A stretch of 64,000 bases of DNA from Bacillota bacterium (GTDB lineage: Bacteria; Bacillota; UBA4882; UBA8346), in assembly GCA_023426245.1 (NCBI GenBank), contig JAFABB010000019.1:1-64000 (forward strand), given 5' to 3'. Both the position numbers and the translations under genes were made by a program. The notes beneath the pieces were generated by a model that worked only from the letters and a program-made list of their open reading frames with translations, made no database searches and had not been told where the DNA came from. Below are positions 54,468 through 64,000 of the stretch, piece after piece (within the stretch, counting starts at the first letter, position 1; each line of letters starts with the position of its first letter).

Positions 54468-56021
54468 GTGTCTCTAAAAAGTTTGCAAACACTCCGGCAT
54501 AATAATACGATTTCGTATTATTGGATGAACAGGTTTGTGAATGGACTGAATCGTTCGGAAGTCCCACAAGTTCAATCCGGTTTCCGGCCTAACTTTAAAC
54601 TATCCCTTCGAAAGTATCTTGCACTATGTATTTTAATTACCGTTGATTATCATGGGGTCTTGTTGGCATTACAAAGTGCCGCCTTAACAAAGGCTTTGCT
54701 AACATCGCAACCGTTTGCCGGAAAGTTCTTCTTGGGCCATATTTCCCCTAATTTTTATTGGATCATGCCTTTCTTTTTTATGGGTGTCATCTGTTATGAG
54801 CGGCTTTATCATCGTAGACTGCCTTTTTGGGAAAATACCGCCAAATTGATTAAAGCATGTACTTTTGCAACGCTGTGCATAATCGGAAGCCTTTTTTTAA
54901 TCGGTATTTCCGAATTGCTGTCGCGGTTATTTATCGGGTTTATATGGTTATATTCCTGCCTTTTTTTAATCGGTATCCGTTACCTGACCCAACGGATGTT
55001 GGTCGCTACCGGATTGTGGCACCACTGGGTGGTGATTATTGGAAATCGAGATGGAATCGCAGTTATAAAAGAAAGTTTTGCCGCTGAACCCAACACCGGC
55101 TACCAAATCGCGGATATTATTGAATATGCTCCTGATCAAAGGAATTCAAAAGGGTTTCCGTCTTTGGAAAAACTTGAAAATTGGAAAGAAAAAATTATTA
55201 AAAGCGGTGTGTCAGAAATCATTATTACCTTGCCTGAAGTGAAACGCCCGGAGTTATTGACATTAATCTATTGGGCACAACCTTTTGTGAAATATGTAAC
55301 GATCATGCCCGACCTGCTGGGAATGCCTTTGAGCAATTTGGAAACTGACTTTTATTTTGACCAGCAAGCAGTCATGCTTCGTGTTTGTAATAATTTGCTG
55401 ATTTACCGCAATCGGCTCATCAAAAGAATTTTTGATTTGGGACTGGGAATCTTGTTTTTTATGGCCGCTTTGCCGGTTATGTTTTTGATTGCAATATGGA
55501 TCAAACTAGATTCACCCGGTCCTGTAGTTCATACAGGGAAACGTCTCGGTAAAGATGGCCGGAATTTTAAGTGTTATAAATTCCGGACCATGTATGTTAA
55601 TGAACGGCAGATATTGCGGGAATACTTGGCAAGCCAACCAAAAGCGGCAAAGGAATGGCTCGAATATGCAAAAATTCGCGGTTTTGATCCCCGCGTCACA
55701 GGAATTGGCAAGTGGTTACGCAAATTTAGCTTGGATGAATTGCCCCAAATCGTGAATGTATTGAAAGGAGATATGAGTTTAGTCGGCCCCCGGCCTTATC
55801 TGCCGAATGAACAACAACGAATGAAATTTTATAAGAAAACCATTTTAGAGACTGTGCCTGGAATAACCGGATTATGGCAGGTAAGGGGGAGAAATGAGAT
55901 TACTTTCGAAGAGCGGCTTGTGCTGGAATCCTGGTATGTGAGAAATTGGTCGGTCTGGTTGGATATCACACTGCTCATCCGAACCGTAGGCGTGGTATTT
56001 GGGAGAAGAGGAGCATATTAA
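54468..56021 (+). CDS. polyprenyl-phosphate hexose-1-phosphate transferase (WbaP/WcaJ type)
   Basis: 517 residues. Four to five membrane helices are followed by a CoA-binding-like domain (HWVVIIGNRDGIAVIKE). A C-terminal helix leads to the catalytic bacterial sugar transferase domain: KLDSPGPVVHTGKRLGKDG, FKCYKFRTM, LDELPQIVNVLKGDMSLVGP and GITGLWQVRGR. It loads the first sugar phosphate onto undecaprenyl phosphate. AGGAGG precedes GTG 54468. The length is that of the WbaP group. Confidence 0.92.
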   Translation: MSLKSLQTLRHNNTISYYWMNRFVNGLNRSEVPQVQSGFRPNFKLSLRKYLALCILITVDYHGVLLALQSAALTKALLTSQPFAGKFFLGHISPNFYWIMPFFFMGVICYERLYHRRLPFWENTAKLIKACTFATLCIIGSLFLIGISELLSRLFIGFIWLYSCLFLIGIRYLTQRMLVATGLWHHWVVIIGNRDGIAVIKESFAAEPNTGYQIADIIEYAPDQRNSKGFPSLEKLENWKEKIIKSGVSEIIITLPEVKRPELLTLIYWAQPFVKYVTIMPDLLGMPLSNLETDFYFDQQAVMLRVCNNLLIYRNRLIKRIFDLGLGILFFMAALPVMFLIAIWIKLDSPGPVVHTGKRLGKDGRNFKCYKFRTMYVNERQILREYLASQPKAAKEWLEYAKIRGFDPRVTGIGKWLRKFSLDELPQIVNVLKGDMSLVGPRPYLPNEQQRMKFYKKTILETVPGITGLWQVRGRNEITFEERLVLESWYVRNWSVWLDITLLIRTVGVVFGRRGAY

Positions 56022-56053
56022 CAAAATCGGGATGCGGAATATGGAATAAAAAT

Positions 56054-57454
56054 ATGAATCGAGAGAAAAAGTTTATTAAGAATTTTCTTATTTACAGTAT
56101 TGGAGATTTCGGTTCCAAAATATTAGGATTTTTGCTTTTGCCGTTTTATACTTTTTATCTATCCGCGAATGATTATGGTTATTTTGATTTGATCACTACC
56201 AGTTTCATGTTGCTTTCGCCTTTAATCACCTTACAAATTACCGACGGTTTATACCGGTATTTATTGGAGGCAACGGACAAAGCTCAAAAATGCGATATCA
56301 TTTCCAGCTCACTGTTTATTATCTTCAGAAATTTAATCATTTTTAATCTCATTTGCCTAATCGTTTTTGTCTTTATAAATTTTAAGTTTAAATATCTGAT
56401 TTTAACGCAACTCAATTTGGCAGTTATTTCGTCGGCCTGGATGCAAATCAGCCGGGGATTAAAAAAAAACCTGGAGTTTTCAATTGCGGGAATTATAACG
56501 ACAGGATTAACACTAATCTGCAACATCATACTGATTGTTCTTTTTAATCTGCGGGTTGACGGCTTGGTTATTGCCAATATTATTTCCGCCATGTTCACCC
56601 TATTTTATTTGGAAATTGTGATCAAAGTCAGGAAATATATTAACCTTAACAAAGAAAATTTTGGAATGCCTAAAATACTACTTTCTTTTTCCCTGCCATT
56701 ACTCCCAAATACTTTGGGGTGGTGGATTATGAATGTGTCCGATCGCTATATCCTAAATTACTATGAAGGTATGGATGCAAATGGAATTTATGCAATTGCA
56801 AATAAGTTTCCGGCAATGATTATCATGGCCAATAGCATTTTTAACCTGGCATGGCAAGAAAGTTCGATCATGGAATACAAGTCGGTTGATCGGGATCAAT
56901 TCTTTTCCAAAATGTTTAATCAATATATGGTGCTTCAATTTACATTGACCTTCATTGTACTGGCTTTTACGAGGCTTTTCATGGCTTATTGGGTAAACTC
57001 GCATTTCAGTTCTGCTTGGCGGTATGTTCCATTTTTGTATTTTGGCGCATTGTTTTTATCCTTTAGTTCATTTTATGGTGCAGGCTATTTATGTGCCAAG
57101 GAAACCAAAGGAGCCTTTTCGTCCTCGGCTTTTGGTGCTTTGCTAAATATCTTGATTAACCTGATTGGGGTCCCTTATATTGGAATTCAGGGCGCGGCAT
57201 TATCAACGATGATAGCTTTTTTGGCGATGTGGGTTTTGCGGATTGTTCAGACAAGAAAATATTTTGCAATCCATATCGATATACCCAAATTATTACTGCT
57301 GTCAATTATTTCTACCGGTATGATTTGGCTGTATTATATCAATATCTTTTATATCCGGATTTTGATGATAGTATTTTCTGTGGTTGTATTTGCAATATTC
57401 AATAAGAATATCATTCGAAAAGGCCTTCAGTTGATAAAATACAGATTTGCATAA
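56054..57454 (+). CDS. oligosaccharide flippase of the Wzx family
   Basis: 466 residues, about 12-14 membrane helices, with the MATE/PST fold: LIYSIGDFGSKILGFLLLPFYTFYLS at the start and PLLPNTLGWWIMNVSDRYIL in the middle. It should flip lipid-linked repeat units across the inner membrane. ATG 56054 is preferred; an open upstream extension overlaps the previous gene and has no family similarity. Confidence 0.9.
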   Translation: MNREKKFIKNFLIYSIGDFGSKILGFLLLPFYTFYLSANDYGYFDLITTSFMLLSPLITLQITDGLYRYLLEATDKAQKCDIISSSLFIIFRNLIIFNLICLIVFVFINFKFKYLILTQLNLAVISSAWMQISRGLKKNLEFSIAGIITTGLTLICNIILIVLFNLRVDGLVIANIISAMFTLFYLEIVIKVRKYINLNKENFGMPKILLSFSLPLLPNTLGWWIMNVSDRYILNYYEGMDANGIYAIANKFPAMIIMANSIFNLAWQESSIMEYKSVDRDQFFSKMFNQYMVLQFTLTFIVLAFTRLFMAYWVNSHFSSAWRYVPFLYFGALFLSFSSFYGAGYLCAKETKGAFSSSAFGALLNILINLIGVPYIGIQGAALSTMIAFLAMWVLRIVQTRKYFAIHIDIPKLLLLSIISTGMIWLYYINIFYIRILMIVFSVVVFAIFNKNIIRKGLQLIKYRFA

Positions 57455-57477
57455 TTTGGCATAGTTGGTGATCGTTT

Positions 57478-58605
57478 GTGAAAAATATTCAAGAACTGCG
57501 GGATCAAAATCAATGTACCGGGTGTTGTATGTGTACGGCCGTATGTCCGCAAAATGCTATTACCATGGATATCTCAGATTACGGATTTCTGGAACCCCAA
57601 GTTTGTTGGGAACGATGCAATGGTTGTGGAAGATGCATCAATTTTTGCATCGTCAATCATTCGGGTGCTCTTGAAAAAATCCGGGATAAAGTGATTTTTT
57701 CTTATAAAGCCCCGTCCAACCAGTTAAAGTTATTGTGTTCATCGGGAGGATTTTCATTGGCATTGGCCTTTACGTATTTACAGAAAGGATATTTTTTCAT
57801 CGGTGCGAGTTTCTCGGATGGATTTAAAAATATTCAACATGTTATCTGTGAAAACACGATGGAAATATTTAATAGCATTGGTTCAAAGTATATCCAAAGC
57901 GATATGTCGGATGTGTTGTCTAAAATTTTTAATGGGGATATCGGGAGTAAATATGTTATTGTAGGAACTCCATGCCAGATTGCCGGACTTCGTAAAGTCA
58001 TTGATGAAAAAGGCGCAGGCAATCAGTTCATTTTGGTTGATTTTTTTTGTCATGGTGTTCCTTCTTACTTGCTATGGTGGAAATATATCCGGGATATAGA
58101 AAGGAAAATCGGTCTTTTAATTCATTATGAATTTCGAAACAATTTTGAGTCCTGGCATGAATTCAGAGTGCGCGCAATAGGAGAAAAAGGCTTTTATAGT
58201 CAATTCCATCAAATCGATCCTTATATGTACCTGTATTTGAAAAATTTTTGCTTTCGTAATGCCTGTTATTCCTGCAATTACCGGAATATGAGCGCTGCGG
58301 ACATCAGAATGGGTGATTTTTGGGGGCTTGAATTTCAAGATGACAAGGTAGGGGTGTCCATTGCAATACCTTTAAATGAAAGGGGCTCGAAAGTATTTGA
58401 TGAGGTAACGGGTTGTAAAGAAAAAATGGAAGAACGGCAATTCGAAACAAATTTTGGTTTTCAAAAGCCCCCAATTTATGAGCAGTTTTTAAACGAACTA
58501 AAGAATAACGACTTTCAAATGATCCTAAAAAGATACCATAATCCCATGCTAAAAAAGCGAAGTATCTCAGGAATACTAAAAAAGCTCAGTGGAAAACCGG
58601 GATAA
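57478..58605 (+). CDS. coenzyme F420 hydrogenase/dehydrogenase beta-subunit family protein (EPS-type)
   Basis: 375 residues. Two 4Fe-4S ferredoxin motifs at the N-terminus (CTGCCMCTAVCP and CNGCGRCINFC), then FrhB N- and C-domains with GTPCQIAGLRK, CHGVPS and RMGDFWGLE. Members of this family often accompany polysaccharide pyruvyl transferases in exopolysaccharide loci, where their exact reaction is unknown. GTG 57478 is the start. The pyruvyl transferase gene follows 23 bases later. Confidence 0.85.
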   Translation: MKNIQELRDQNQCTGCCMCTAVCPQNAITMDISDYGFLEPQVCWERCNGCGRCINFCIVNHSGALEKIRDKVIFSYKAPSNQLKLLCSSGGFSLALAFTYLQKGYFFIGASFSDGFKNIQHVICENTMEIFNSIGSKYIQSDMSDVLSKIFNGDIGSKYVIVGTPCQIAGLRKVIDEKGAGNQFILVDFFCHGVPSYLLWWKYIRDIERKIGLLIHYEFRNNFESWHEFRVRAIGEKGFYSQFHQIDPYMYLYLKNFCFRNACYSCNYRNMSAADIRMGDFWGLEFQDDKVGVSIAIPLNERGSKVFDEVTGCKEKMEERQFETNFGFQKPPIYEQFLNELKNNDFQMILKRYHNPMLKKRSISGILKKLSGKPG

Positions 58606-58628
58606 TCATTGCCGGCTAAGGAGAATAA

Positions 58629-59983
58629 ATGATGAAAATACGAATCGGCCATATTCAAGATACTTATAATAACGGTTCACTCATGATGGCAGTGAATACG
58701 ATTGAATATATCTGTCAAAATCTGAATAAAACCGGGGAGGTTATGTTTTTTACCGATGCCCGGGGAGAAAACAATATCCAAAGAATCAAGAATTCTGTAT
58801 CGTGTTCTTCAATATCGGGTGCTTCCAAAGGAAAAAGTTCTTACTACCCCTTAAAAAAAAAATCAAAATCAACCCATCCGTATATCGTATCATCAAGCTG
58901 TTTTATAAACCAATTTGGTTCATGCGCAATATTTTAGAATTGCTGATGTACTATTTTTCGATCCAAAAGAAGATAAGGAAGGAAAATTGTGAAGTATTCA
59001 TTGTGTTGGGCGGGGACGATTTTTCACCGTATTACGGGTACTTCCAGCTCTTTAAAAATTTATTGGAAATCAAGTTTTATTCAAAAAAGATCCCCACCGT
59101 TCTCTTGGGGCAAACAATCGGACCTTTTTTCGCAACAGTAAGGCCGATGATTCAATGGTTCTTGAAAGACTGCTATATTTCAATTCGGGATGAAATCAAC
59201 TTTTATTATGTCAAAGAGGCGCTTGAATTGAAACAGGTTACTTTATCGGGTGACTTAGCCTTTCTAAACTTGCCGTTTCAGGACAACGCGGATAAAAAGA
59301 ATTTTATTTTCACTCAATACCAGCTTGCGGAGAATGAATACATTTCCGTTGTACCCTCCGGATTGACGCAAGCCTATACCCATAACGAACAGAAATATAT
59401 TGAAAACTATGTTGAGATTATCAATTTCTTGGCAAGTTATCAAGAAGCAAAGAATCTAAAAATTGTTCTGTTAGCGCACGTGCTGCAAAATGATGAAACA
59501 GATGACAGAAAGATTATCCAAAAAATATATTCAAGTTTGGAAGGGAAAGTTCAAAAAAAAGTGGTTCGTGTTTTGGAACCTTTACTTCCTTATGAACTGC
59601 GGATTATTCTCGGAAACGGCCTCTTTACGATCACTGGTAGAATGCATTCGGCGATTTCCACGTTTCAGATGGGAAAACCTGCAATATGTCTATCGTATAG
59701 TATCAAATATTCCGGGGTAATCGGCAAAGGGTTAGCAATGCAAGGCTTAATCGTAGAATGTGCAGGGGCGAGATATTGGGAAAATCATGATGTGAGTCGT
59801 AAAATTATCGCTCTTATTCAAGAACTTTTTCACTCATACGGAAATACCTGTTTTTCGATAACGAGGAATTTACCAAATCTCCAATGGAAAATAAAAAAAG
59901 AGATTGACCATTTGTGCTCTTTTTTACTTCAAATAAAGCAGAAAGAAGAATCCAATGTTGATTCAAAATATCTTTCAGATTAA
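58629..59983 (+). pseudogene. polysaccharide pyruvyl transferase, frameshifted at an A10 run
   Basis: Two overlapping frames together encode one ~450-residue protein of the polysaccharide pyruvyl transferase family. The first (58629-58937) gives the N-terminus (IGHIQDTYNNGSLMMAVNTIEYI). The second (stop at 59983) gives VLGGDDFSPYYG, GQTIGPFF, SIRDEIN, SGDLAF and TGRMHSAISTFQMGKP. The frames meet at ten consecutive A (58853-58862), where both read PLKKK. Reading on requires a -1 step at the run. This may be a true break, a sequencing error, phase variation or programmed slippage. ATG 58629 has AAGGAG in front. The C-terminus overlaps the next gene by 29 bases. Confidence 0.8.
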
Positions 59984-61430
59984 ACCATTGGTTATATTCT
60001 ATGTCGCCCTTCAGATGTTTTTTTTAATCGCTGGATTATTACTGGATAAGCCGATACTTTGTTTTTTATCTTTGGCGGTTTTGGTTGCGGTGCTTATTTG
60101 GATTTATGACAATTTCGGTGTATACCTTATCCTGATCAAGAATCTGTTTTTCGGTTTTTTAATTACCATGTTTTCCGTTCCCAATCAGTTGAATTATATC
60201 GAAGATCTCGCAATACTGATATTATGGGTCAAATGGTTGATGAATAAAAAAAGAATCGATCTACCCTTTGCTTTTAAAAAATTCTTTTTATTTTTCTCAG
60301 TGCTGTTCTTTGGTTTTACGATTGCGGTCGCATTCATCAATCCCTTGGATTTCATGGGCCTTATTACCCACGAAAGATTATTTTTACGTTTCATTCTTTT
60401 AATCATTATATTTTCCACTATAAGTTTCGACTATCTCTGGAAAATTTTAAAAATTTGTTATTTCACTATAGTGTTTCAAATTCCCCTGGTTTTATATCAA
60501 TACGTTTTTATCGTAGTACTGAAAAAAATAACGGTTCCCCGATTATGGGTTGGAAATGCCTATATGGACAGGACATTCAATGATTATGTCGGAGGAATTT
60601 TCGGTTACGACGCCTCGGATGTGCTTGGAATATCAGCTGTAATCTGTTTTTTAGGAACAATCATTTATCTTTCATTGAACTCCAAGCAGATCGGTCTTGC
60701 TAAAAAGCTATTTTTCTTTCTATCTTGCCTGGTTTTTCTGTTCATGCCTTTTTTAAGTGATGCCAAAATCGCTCTGTTATTAATGCCTTTGGGAGTGTTG
60801 ACGGATTTTTTTTTCAGTAAGGAAAAGGTATCCCAAAAATCTTTCATGTTCTTATATTTGGTGCTGATTGTGGTTATCGGTATGAGTATATCCGGAATCA
60901 TGAATATCTCGTTTGAAGATACTTTCAACAATTTTATGTTATCGGCGGAAGCTCAATTTAAACCCAATGAGATGATTCAAAGGGGAGAAAGTTTGGTTTA
61001 CTGTTTCGATTATCTTTCCAAAAGAGGCTTGCTTCTGTGGGGGCAGGGGATGGGTTCTCATTTTGATCCGCAAATCAAATTCACGGATTATCGAATTGGA
61101 ATCTATAATTATCAAGCCAGTTACCTTTTGCTTGAAATTGGGCTCTTGGGCACAATGATGGTCTTTGTTTTACTGCTGTGGATTCCGTATAAGATAAACC
61201 AAGGAGTCAAGACACCCGGGAACAATGAAAAAGTTTTAATTCACAGGATGTTCGCTATTATGTCGGTTTTTAGCATCATTATGTTTTTTTACACCAATTT
61301 CTTTTATAACCCTTCCTTAACTTTTCTATACTGCCTTATCACCGCAATTGCCATACGTTCCAAATGGCCGGCGAGGGTAAATTTGAGAGGGTGTGAATAT
61401 GGGAATATCGGTAATTATCCCCTTGTTTAA
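59955..61430 (+). CDS. O-antigen polymerase-like protein (Wzy)
   Basis: 491 residues with about 12 membrane helices and one large outer loop with the pattern of Wzy/WaaL proteins (ERGLxGxG-like GLLLWGQGMGSHFDP, followed by YNYQASYLLLEIGLLG). It should polymerise repeat units on the outer face of the inner membrane. It overlaps both neighbours by about 30 bases, which suggests translational coupling. Confidence 0.85.
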   Translation: MLIQNIFQIKPLVIFYVALQMFFLIAGLLLDKPILCFLSLAVLVAVLIWIYDNFGVYLILIKNLFFGFLITMFSVPNQLNYIEDLAILILWVKWLMNKKRIDLPFAFKKFFLFFSVLFFGFTIAVAFINPLDFMGLITHERLFLRFILLIIIFSTISFDYLWKILKICYFTIVFQIPLVLYQYVFIVVLKKITVPRLWVGNAYMDRTFNDYVGGIFGYDASDVLGISAVICFLGTIIYLSLNSKQIGLAKKLFFFLSCLVFLFMPFLSDAKIALLLMPLGVLTDFFFSKEKVSQKSFMFLYLVLIVVIGMSISGIMNISFEDTFNNFMLSAEAQFKPNEMIQRGESLVYCFDYLSKRGLLLWGQGMGSHFDPQIKFTDYRIGIYNYQASYLLLEIGLLGTMMVFVLLLWIPYKINQGVKTPGNNEKVLIHRMFAIMSVFSIIMFFYTNFFYNPSLTFLYCLITAIAIRSKWPARVNLRGCEYGNIGNYPLV

Positions 61431-62337
61431 CCGCGAAAATTATATTGGAGAAACCATTGACAGTGTTTTGAATCAAAGTTTTACGGATTTTGAAATCATC
61501 ATCGTGGATGATGGTTCCACGGACAAAAGCATAGAAATTGTTCAATCATTTCATGATAGTCGAATTCAATGGATCACCCAGTGCAACCAGGGCGTATCCT
61601 GCGCCAGGAATAACGGTGTAAAGATAGCCCGACATGATCTTATTGCCTTTTTGGATTCAGATGATCAATGGGAAAAGGATTTTCTCCACTGGATTGACTA
61701 TTTGTCCAGAAATTATCCCGAGGCGCGAATGTATGGAACCAATTTAGTGTTGAACTACCAAAACACTGGAAAGTTGGTGAAACTCCGGAATAAACTCCCG
61801 GATAATTGGGAGGGCTTAATCCATGATAACTTTGGATATCAAAAAATGGGGATCGATTTATATCCATCGGCATTTGCAATTCAAAAAAAGACTTTCGTCG
61901 AGAGCGGAGGATTTTGTGAAGGGGATAAACTGGCTGAAGATCTTACGTTATTTTTTAAAGTGTTAACTAACGATAAGCTTGCTTATAAAAATATCTATTT
62001 GGCCACGATTTGTAAAGATGTTGAGGGGCAGGCGACATCCAAAAACTTTCATATTTCCGAAGACGGGTTTTTAAATTATCTTGAGCACGCGGGAACACAT
62101 CTGGAAAAAAAAGAGCGTCGATTTTATGAATGGACCTATGACCGGAGATTAATCGCCTTGGTTTTCAATCATATTATAGCGTTAAAAGAAATCAATCAAG
62201 ATTGGCTCAAGCTATTAAAATCACCCAAAGGGAAAATATATGGGGGCATCTTGCTGTTTTTTTCCCTTTTTCCTATAACACTGGTAAATCATATTTATCA
62301 ATTGACCCGTACGGTAAAGAAAAAGTTGCGGGCATAA
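61399..62337 (+). CDS. family 2 glycosyltransferase
   Basis: 312 residues. GT-A fold: MGISVIIPLFNRENYIGETIDSV, IIVDDGSTDKS, CARNNGVKIARHDLIAFLDSDD (the DxD motif) and a ~100-residue acceptor-side domain with ED (LAEDLTLFFK). A C-terminal hydrophobic patch (LLFFSLFPITLV) may associate with the membrane. ATG 61399 is preferred because GAGAGGG lies about 8 bases in front. The sugar donor is unknown. Confidence 0.92.
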   Translation: MGISVIIPLFNRENYIGETIDSVLNQSFTDFEIIIVDDGSTDKSIEIVQSFHDSRIQWITQCNQGVSCARNNGVKIARHDLIAFLDSDDQWEKDFLHWIDYLSRNYPEARMYGTNLVLNYQNTGKLVKLRNKLPDNWEGLIHDNFGYQKMGIDLYPSAFAIQKKTFVESGGFCEGDKLAEDLTLFFKVLTNDKLAYKNIYLATICKDVEGQATSKNFHISEDGFLNYLEHAGTHLEKKERRFYEWTYDRRLIALVFNHIIALKEINQDWLKLLKSPKGKIYGGILLFFSLFPITLVNHIYQLTRTVKKKLRA

Positions 62338-62359
62338 TCAAGAATTCATCCCACTCAAC

Positions 62360-62385
62360 CACCACCGGGCTGAAAGCCGGTGGTG
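62360..62385. repeat. 9-bp hairpin between the glycosyltransferase and acyltransferase genes
   Basis: CACCACCGG (62360-62368) and CCGGTGGTG (62377-62385) form a perfect stem with loop GCTGAAAG. No T-tract follows, so it is unlikely to be a full terminator. It could moderate expression between the two genes or be an insertion-element end. Confidence 0.5.
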
Positions 62386-62436
62386 AGACAATCACAAGCT
62401 GACCAGGCTATTTTTGAGACGGGCAGGGGATTGAAA

Positions 62437-63075
62437 ATGAATGTTCCATTTCTGCAAAAAATATGGACCACCGATATGGTAAAGTTTTTTTTCTGTAATT
62501 ATTTCATCCGGACCAAAATCATCGGCAGCGGGATACTGTTGCCTAAAACCAATAGTTATTATAAGTTTGGTAAGAATGCCAGGATGATTATTGAAGGAAA
62601 ATTCATCACCAATGACAACTGCGTTACCGGAACCAAAAGGGATACGCTGGTTCGAATTGATGACGGCGGGGAAATATGGGTTAAAGGTGGATTTTCCATT
62701 TTCTATGGCGGCGATATCATTGTTTTTGAAAATGCAAAATTGGAACTGGGAAGCGGATTTTGCAATTCGAATGTAAAAATCAGATGTTCGCAGAGTATCA
62801 GGATTGGCAATAACGTGGCGATTTCCCATGATGTAACCATCATGGATTCAGATGCCCACGAAATATTCGCTGAAAATTATTCAATGACAAAACCGGTGGT
62901 TATTGAGGATAACGTGTGGATAGGGACCAGGGCCGTAATCTTAAAAGGTGTAACGATTGGCAAAGGCGCCATTGTGGCGGCAGGCGCCGTTGTTACAAGA
63001 GACATCCCGGATCATTGTTTGGCAGCGGGTATACCGGCCAGGATAATCAAACATCATGTCCAATGGAAATCGTAA
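62437..63075 (+). CDS. hexapeptide-repeat (LbH) O-acetyltransferase
   Basis: 212 residues. Left-handed beta-helix repeats run through the C-terminal half: IRIGNNVAISHDVTIMDSDAH, VIEDNVWIGTRAVILKGVTIG and GAIVAAGAVVTRDIPDHCLAAG, as in WbbJ-type acetyltransferases. His of SHDVTIMDSDAH is the expected catalytic base. CAGGGGA precedes ATG 62437, which is preferred over an in-frame upstream start at 62380. It probably acetylates the exopolysaccharide. Confidence 0.9.
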   Translation: MNVPFLQKIWTTDMVKFFFCNYFIRTKIIGSGILLPKTNSYYKFGKNARMIIEGKFITNDNCVTGTKRDTLVRIDDGGEIWVKGGFSIFYGGDIIVFENAKLELGSGFCNSNVKIRCSQSIRIGNNVAISHDVTIMDSDAHEIFAENYSMTKPVVIEDNVWIGTRAVILKGVTIGKGAIVAAGAVVTRDIPDHCLAAGIPARIIKHHVQWKS

Positions 63076-63119
63076 TCGAACGAATCAAAAGACGATAAAA
63101 ACGATTGGATAGTGAGACG

Positions 63120-64000
63120 ATGATTGACCCATTAAAAAAGCAATCATGCACCGGGTGCAATACCTGTTATAATGTTTGCCCTCGGGATGCAGTGAGTATG
63201 GTTCCGGATGCGGAAGGATTTTGGTATCCCTTCACCGATTTTGAAAAGTGTAATCGCTGTGGTTTGTGCCTGAAAAAGTGTCCTGCTCTCTCCGGTTTGG
63301 AAAATGATAATGGGTTTCCTCCCCGGGTTTATGCCGCATGGAATAAAGATAGTAGGGTTAGATTGAGTAGCACATCCGGGGGGATCTTTACCGCGCTTGC
63401 CTCCTACATCATAGGGATTGGCGGCTGTGTGACGGGGGCCCGGTATAACGAAGACTTTACGGTTTCCCATGCCATTATCGATGATCACCAAGATATTGAA
63501 AAACTTAGGCAATCCAAATACGTCCAAAGTGATCCGGGTTTGGTGTACCGGGAGATACAAAAACTCATCGATTCCGGAAAAGTCGTTTTATTTTGTGGGA
63601 CCCCCTGCCAAAATGCCGGTGTAATAGCTTTTTTGGGAACGCACCCCCCCAACTTGTTTTTGTGCGATTTTATATGCAGGGGTGTAAATTCTCCCAAAGT
63701 ATATCAAAAATATCTCGAAATGCTTGAAATAAAATATCATTCCAAAATAAGGCAGCTCCAATTTAAAAATAAATTCTACGGATGGAATTGTTTTAGCACG
63801 CGGGTTGAGTTTCAAAACGGAAAGAAATACATCCGCGATCGATATTCCGATTTGTATATGCTCGGTTATCTTGAATATAATTTGTATTTACGCCCATCCT
63901 GCCATCATTGCCGGTATAAAAAATTGCCGCGGATTGCTGATATCACTTTAGGTGATTTTTGGGGTATTTCCAATACAAGACCCCATTTGGACAATGATGA
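63120..64000 (+). CDS. second F420 hydrogenase beta-subunit family protein, cut by the window edge
   Basis: Open from ATG 63120 to the end of the window (293 codons seen). Ferredoxin motifs CTGCNTCYNVCP and CNRCGLCLKKCP lie at the N-terminus. STSGGIFTALASYI, FCGTPCQNAGV, CHHCRYKK and TLGDFWGIS follow, matching the same family as the gene at 57478. Its N-terminal region is about as long as in that protein, so roughly 80-100 residues are missing. Two different members in one locus suggests two related modification steps. Confidence 0.85.
   Translation, partial: MIDPLKKQSCTGCNTCYNVCPRDAVSMVPDAEGFWYPFTDFEKCNRCGLCLKKCPALSGLENDNGFPPRVYAAWNKDSRVRLSSTSGGIFTALASYIIGIGGCVTGARYNEDFTVSHAIIDDHQDIEKLRQSKYVQSDPGLVYREIQKLIDSGKVVLFCGTPCQNAGVIAFLGTHPPNLFLCDFICRGVNSPKVYQKYLEMLEIKYHSKIRQLQFKNKFYGWNCFSTRVEFQNGKKYIRDRYSDLYMLGYLEYNLYLRPSCHHCRYKKLPRIADITLGDFWGISNTRPHLDND

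Noticed and set aside
1..64000. CRISPR array, prophage or integrated conjugative element
   Set aside because: I saw no regularly spaced repeats, no integrase, no phage structural genes and no attachment-site duplication next to the tRNA.

Overview
The window looks like a chromosomal segment of an anaerobic member of the Firmicutes (Bacillota) that probably has an outer membrane. The Firmicutes reading rests on strong purine-rich ribosome binding sites with many TTG and GTG starts, a Gram-positive-type LexA box, an LCP protein, a methyltetrahydrofolate methyltransferase next to folD, and a 2-hydroxyacyl-CoA-dehydratase-type activase cluster. The outer membrane is inferred from two secretin-type proteins, one with a beta-barrel-like C-terminus. 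The species cannot be named from the sequence.

Region 1 (1-21.9 kb) is mostly housekeeping. It starts inside a 5S rRNA, followed by tRNA-Asn, an M20 amidohydrolase, an RMD1/DUF155 membrane protein, a fusion of an endonuclease Q-like PHP nuclease with a UvrD-type helicase, and a one-carbon pair (AcsE-like plus FolD). A reverse-strand HD-GYP protein follows, with a c-di-GMP-I riboswitch in its leader. Then come a CDF-like membrane protein, an autoregulated-looking TetR gene, a three-gene acyl-CoA dehydratase activase cluster, a four-gene ECF sigma/envelope module, and a second type IIA topoisomerase pair whose promoter contains a LexA box.

Region 2 (22.4-43.8 kb) is catabolic. It holds a secreted multimodular GH2 enzyme, a TRIC-type channel, and a cluster of transporter, hydantoinase/oxoprolinase-like protein, HExxH protein and GntR regulator. 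Next is a reverse-strand set of four secreted polysaccharidases: a GH16 and a GH64 beta-1,3-glucanase and two GH18 chitinases. Together they fit attack on fungal-type walls or other chitin/beta-glucan material. Three of these four, and the GH2 enzyme, carry a beta-gamma-crystallin module. A BTAD/SARP-like regulator is divergent from the set.

Region 3 (44.2-64 kb) is envelope-related. A small secreted beta-rich protein, a PapD-like/Ig-fold exported protein and two secretin-type proteins stand directly before a Wzx/Wzy-type exopolysaccharide cluster: GumC/Wzz, BY-kinase, LCP, GINT1-like protein, WbaP-type initiating transferase, flippase, polymerase, pyruvyl transferase, glycosyltransferase, acyltransferase and two F420-hydrogenase-beta-like proteins. 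The pyruvyl transferase gene is frameshifted at an A10 run. Two copies of a MITE-like element and a related hairpin lie in the intergenic gaps of this region. The secretin genes may form an export route for the polysaccharide or for a surface fibre; this is inference.
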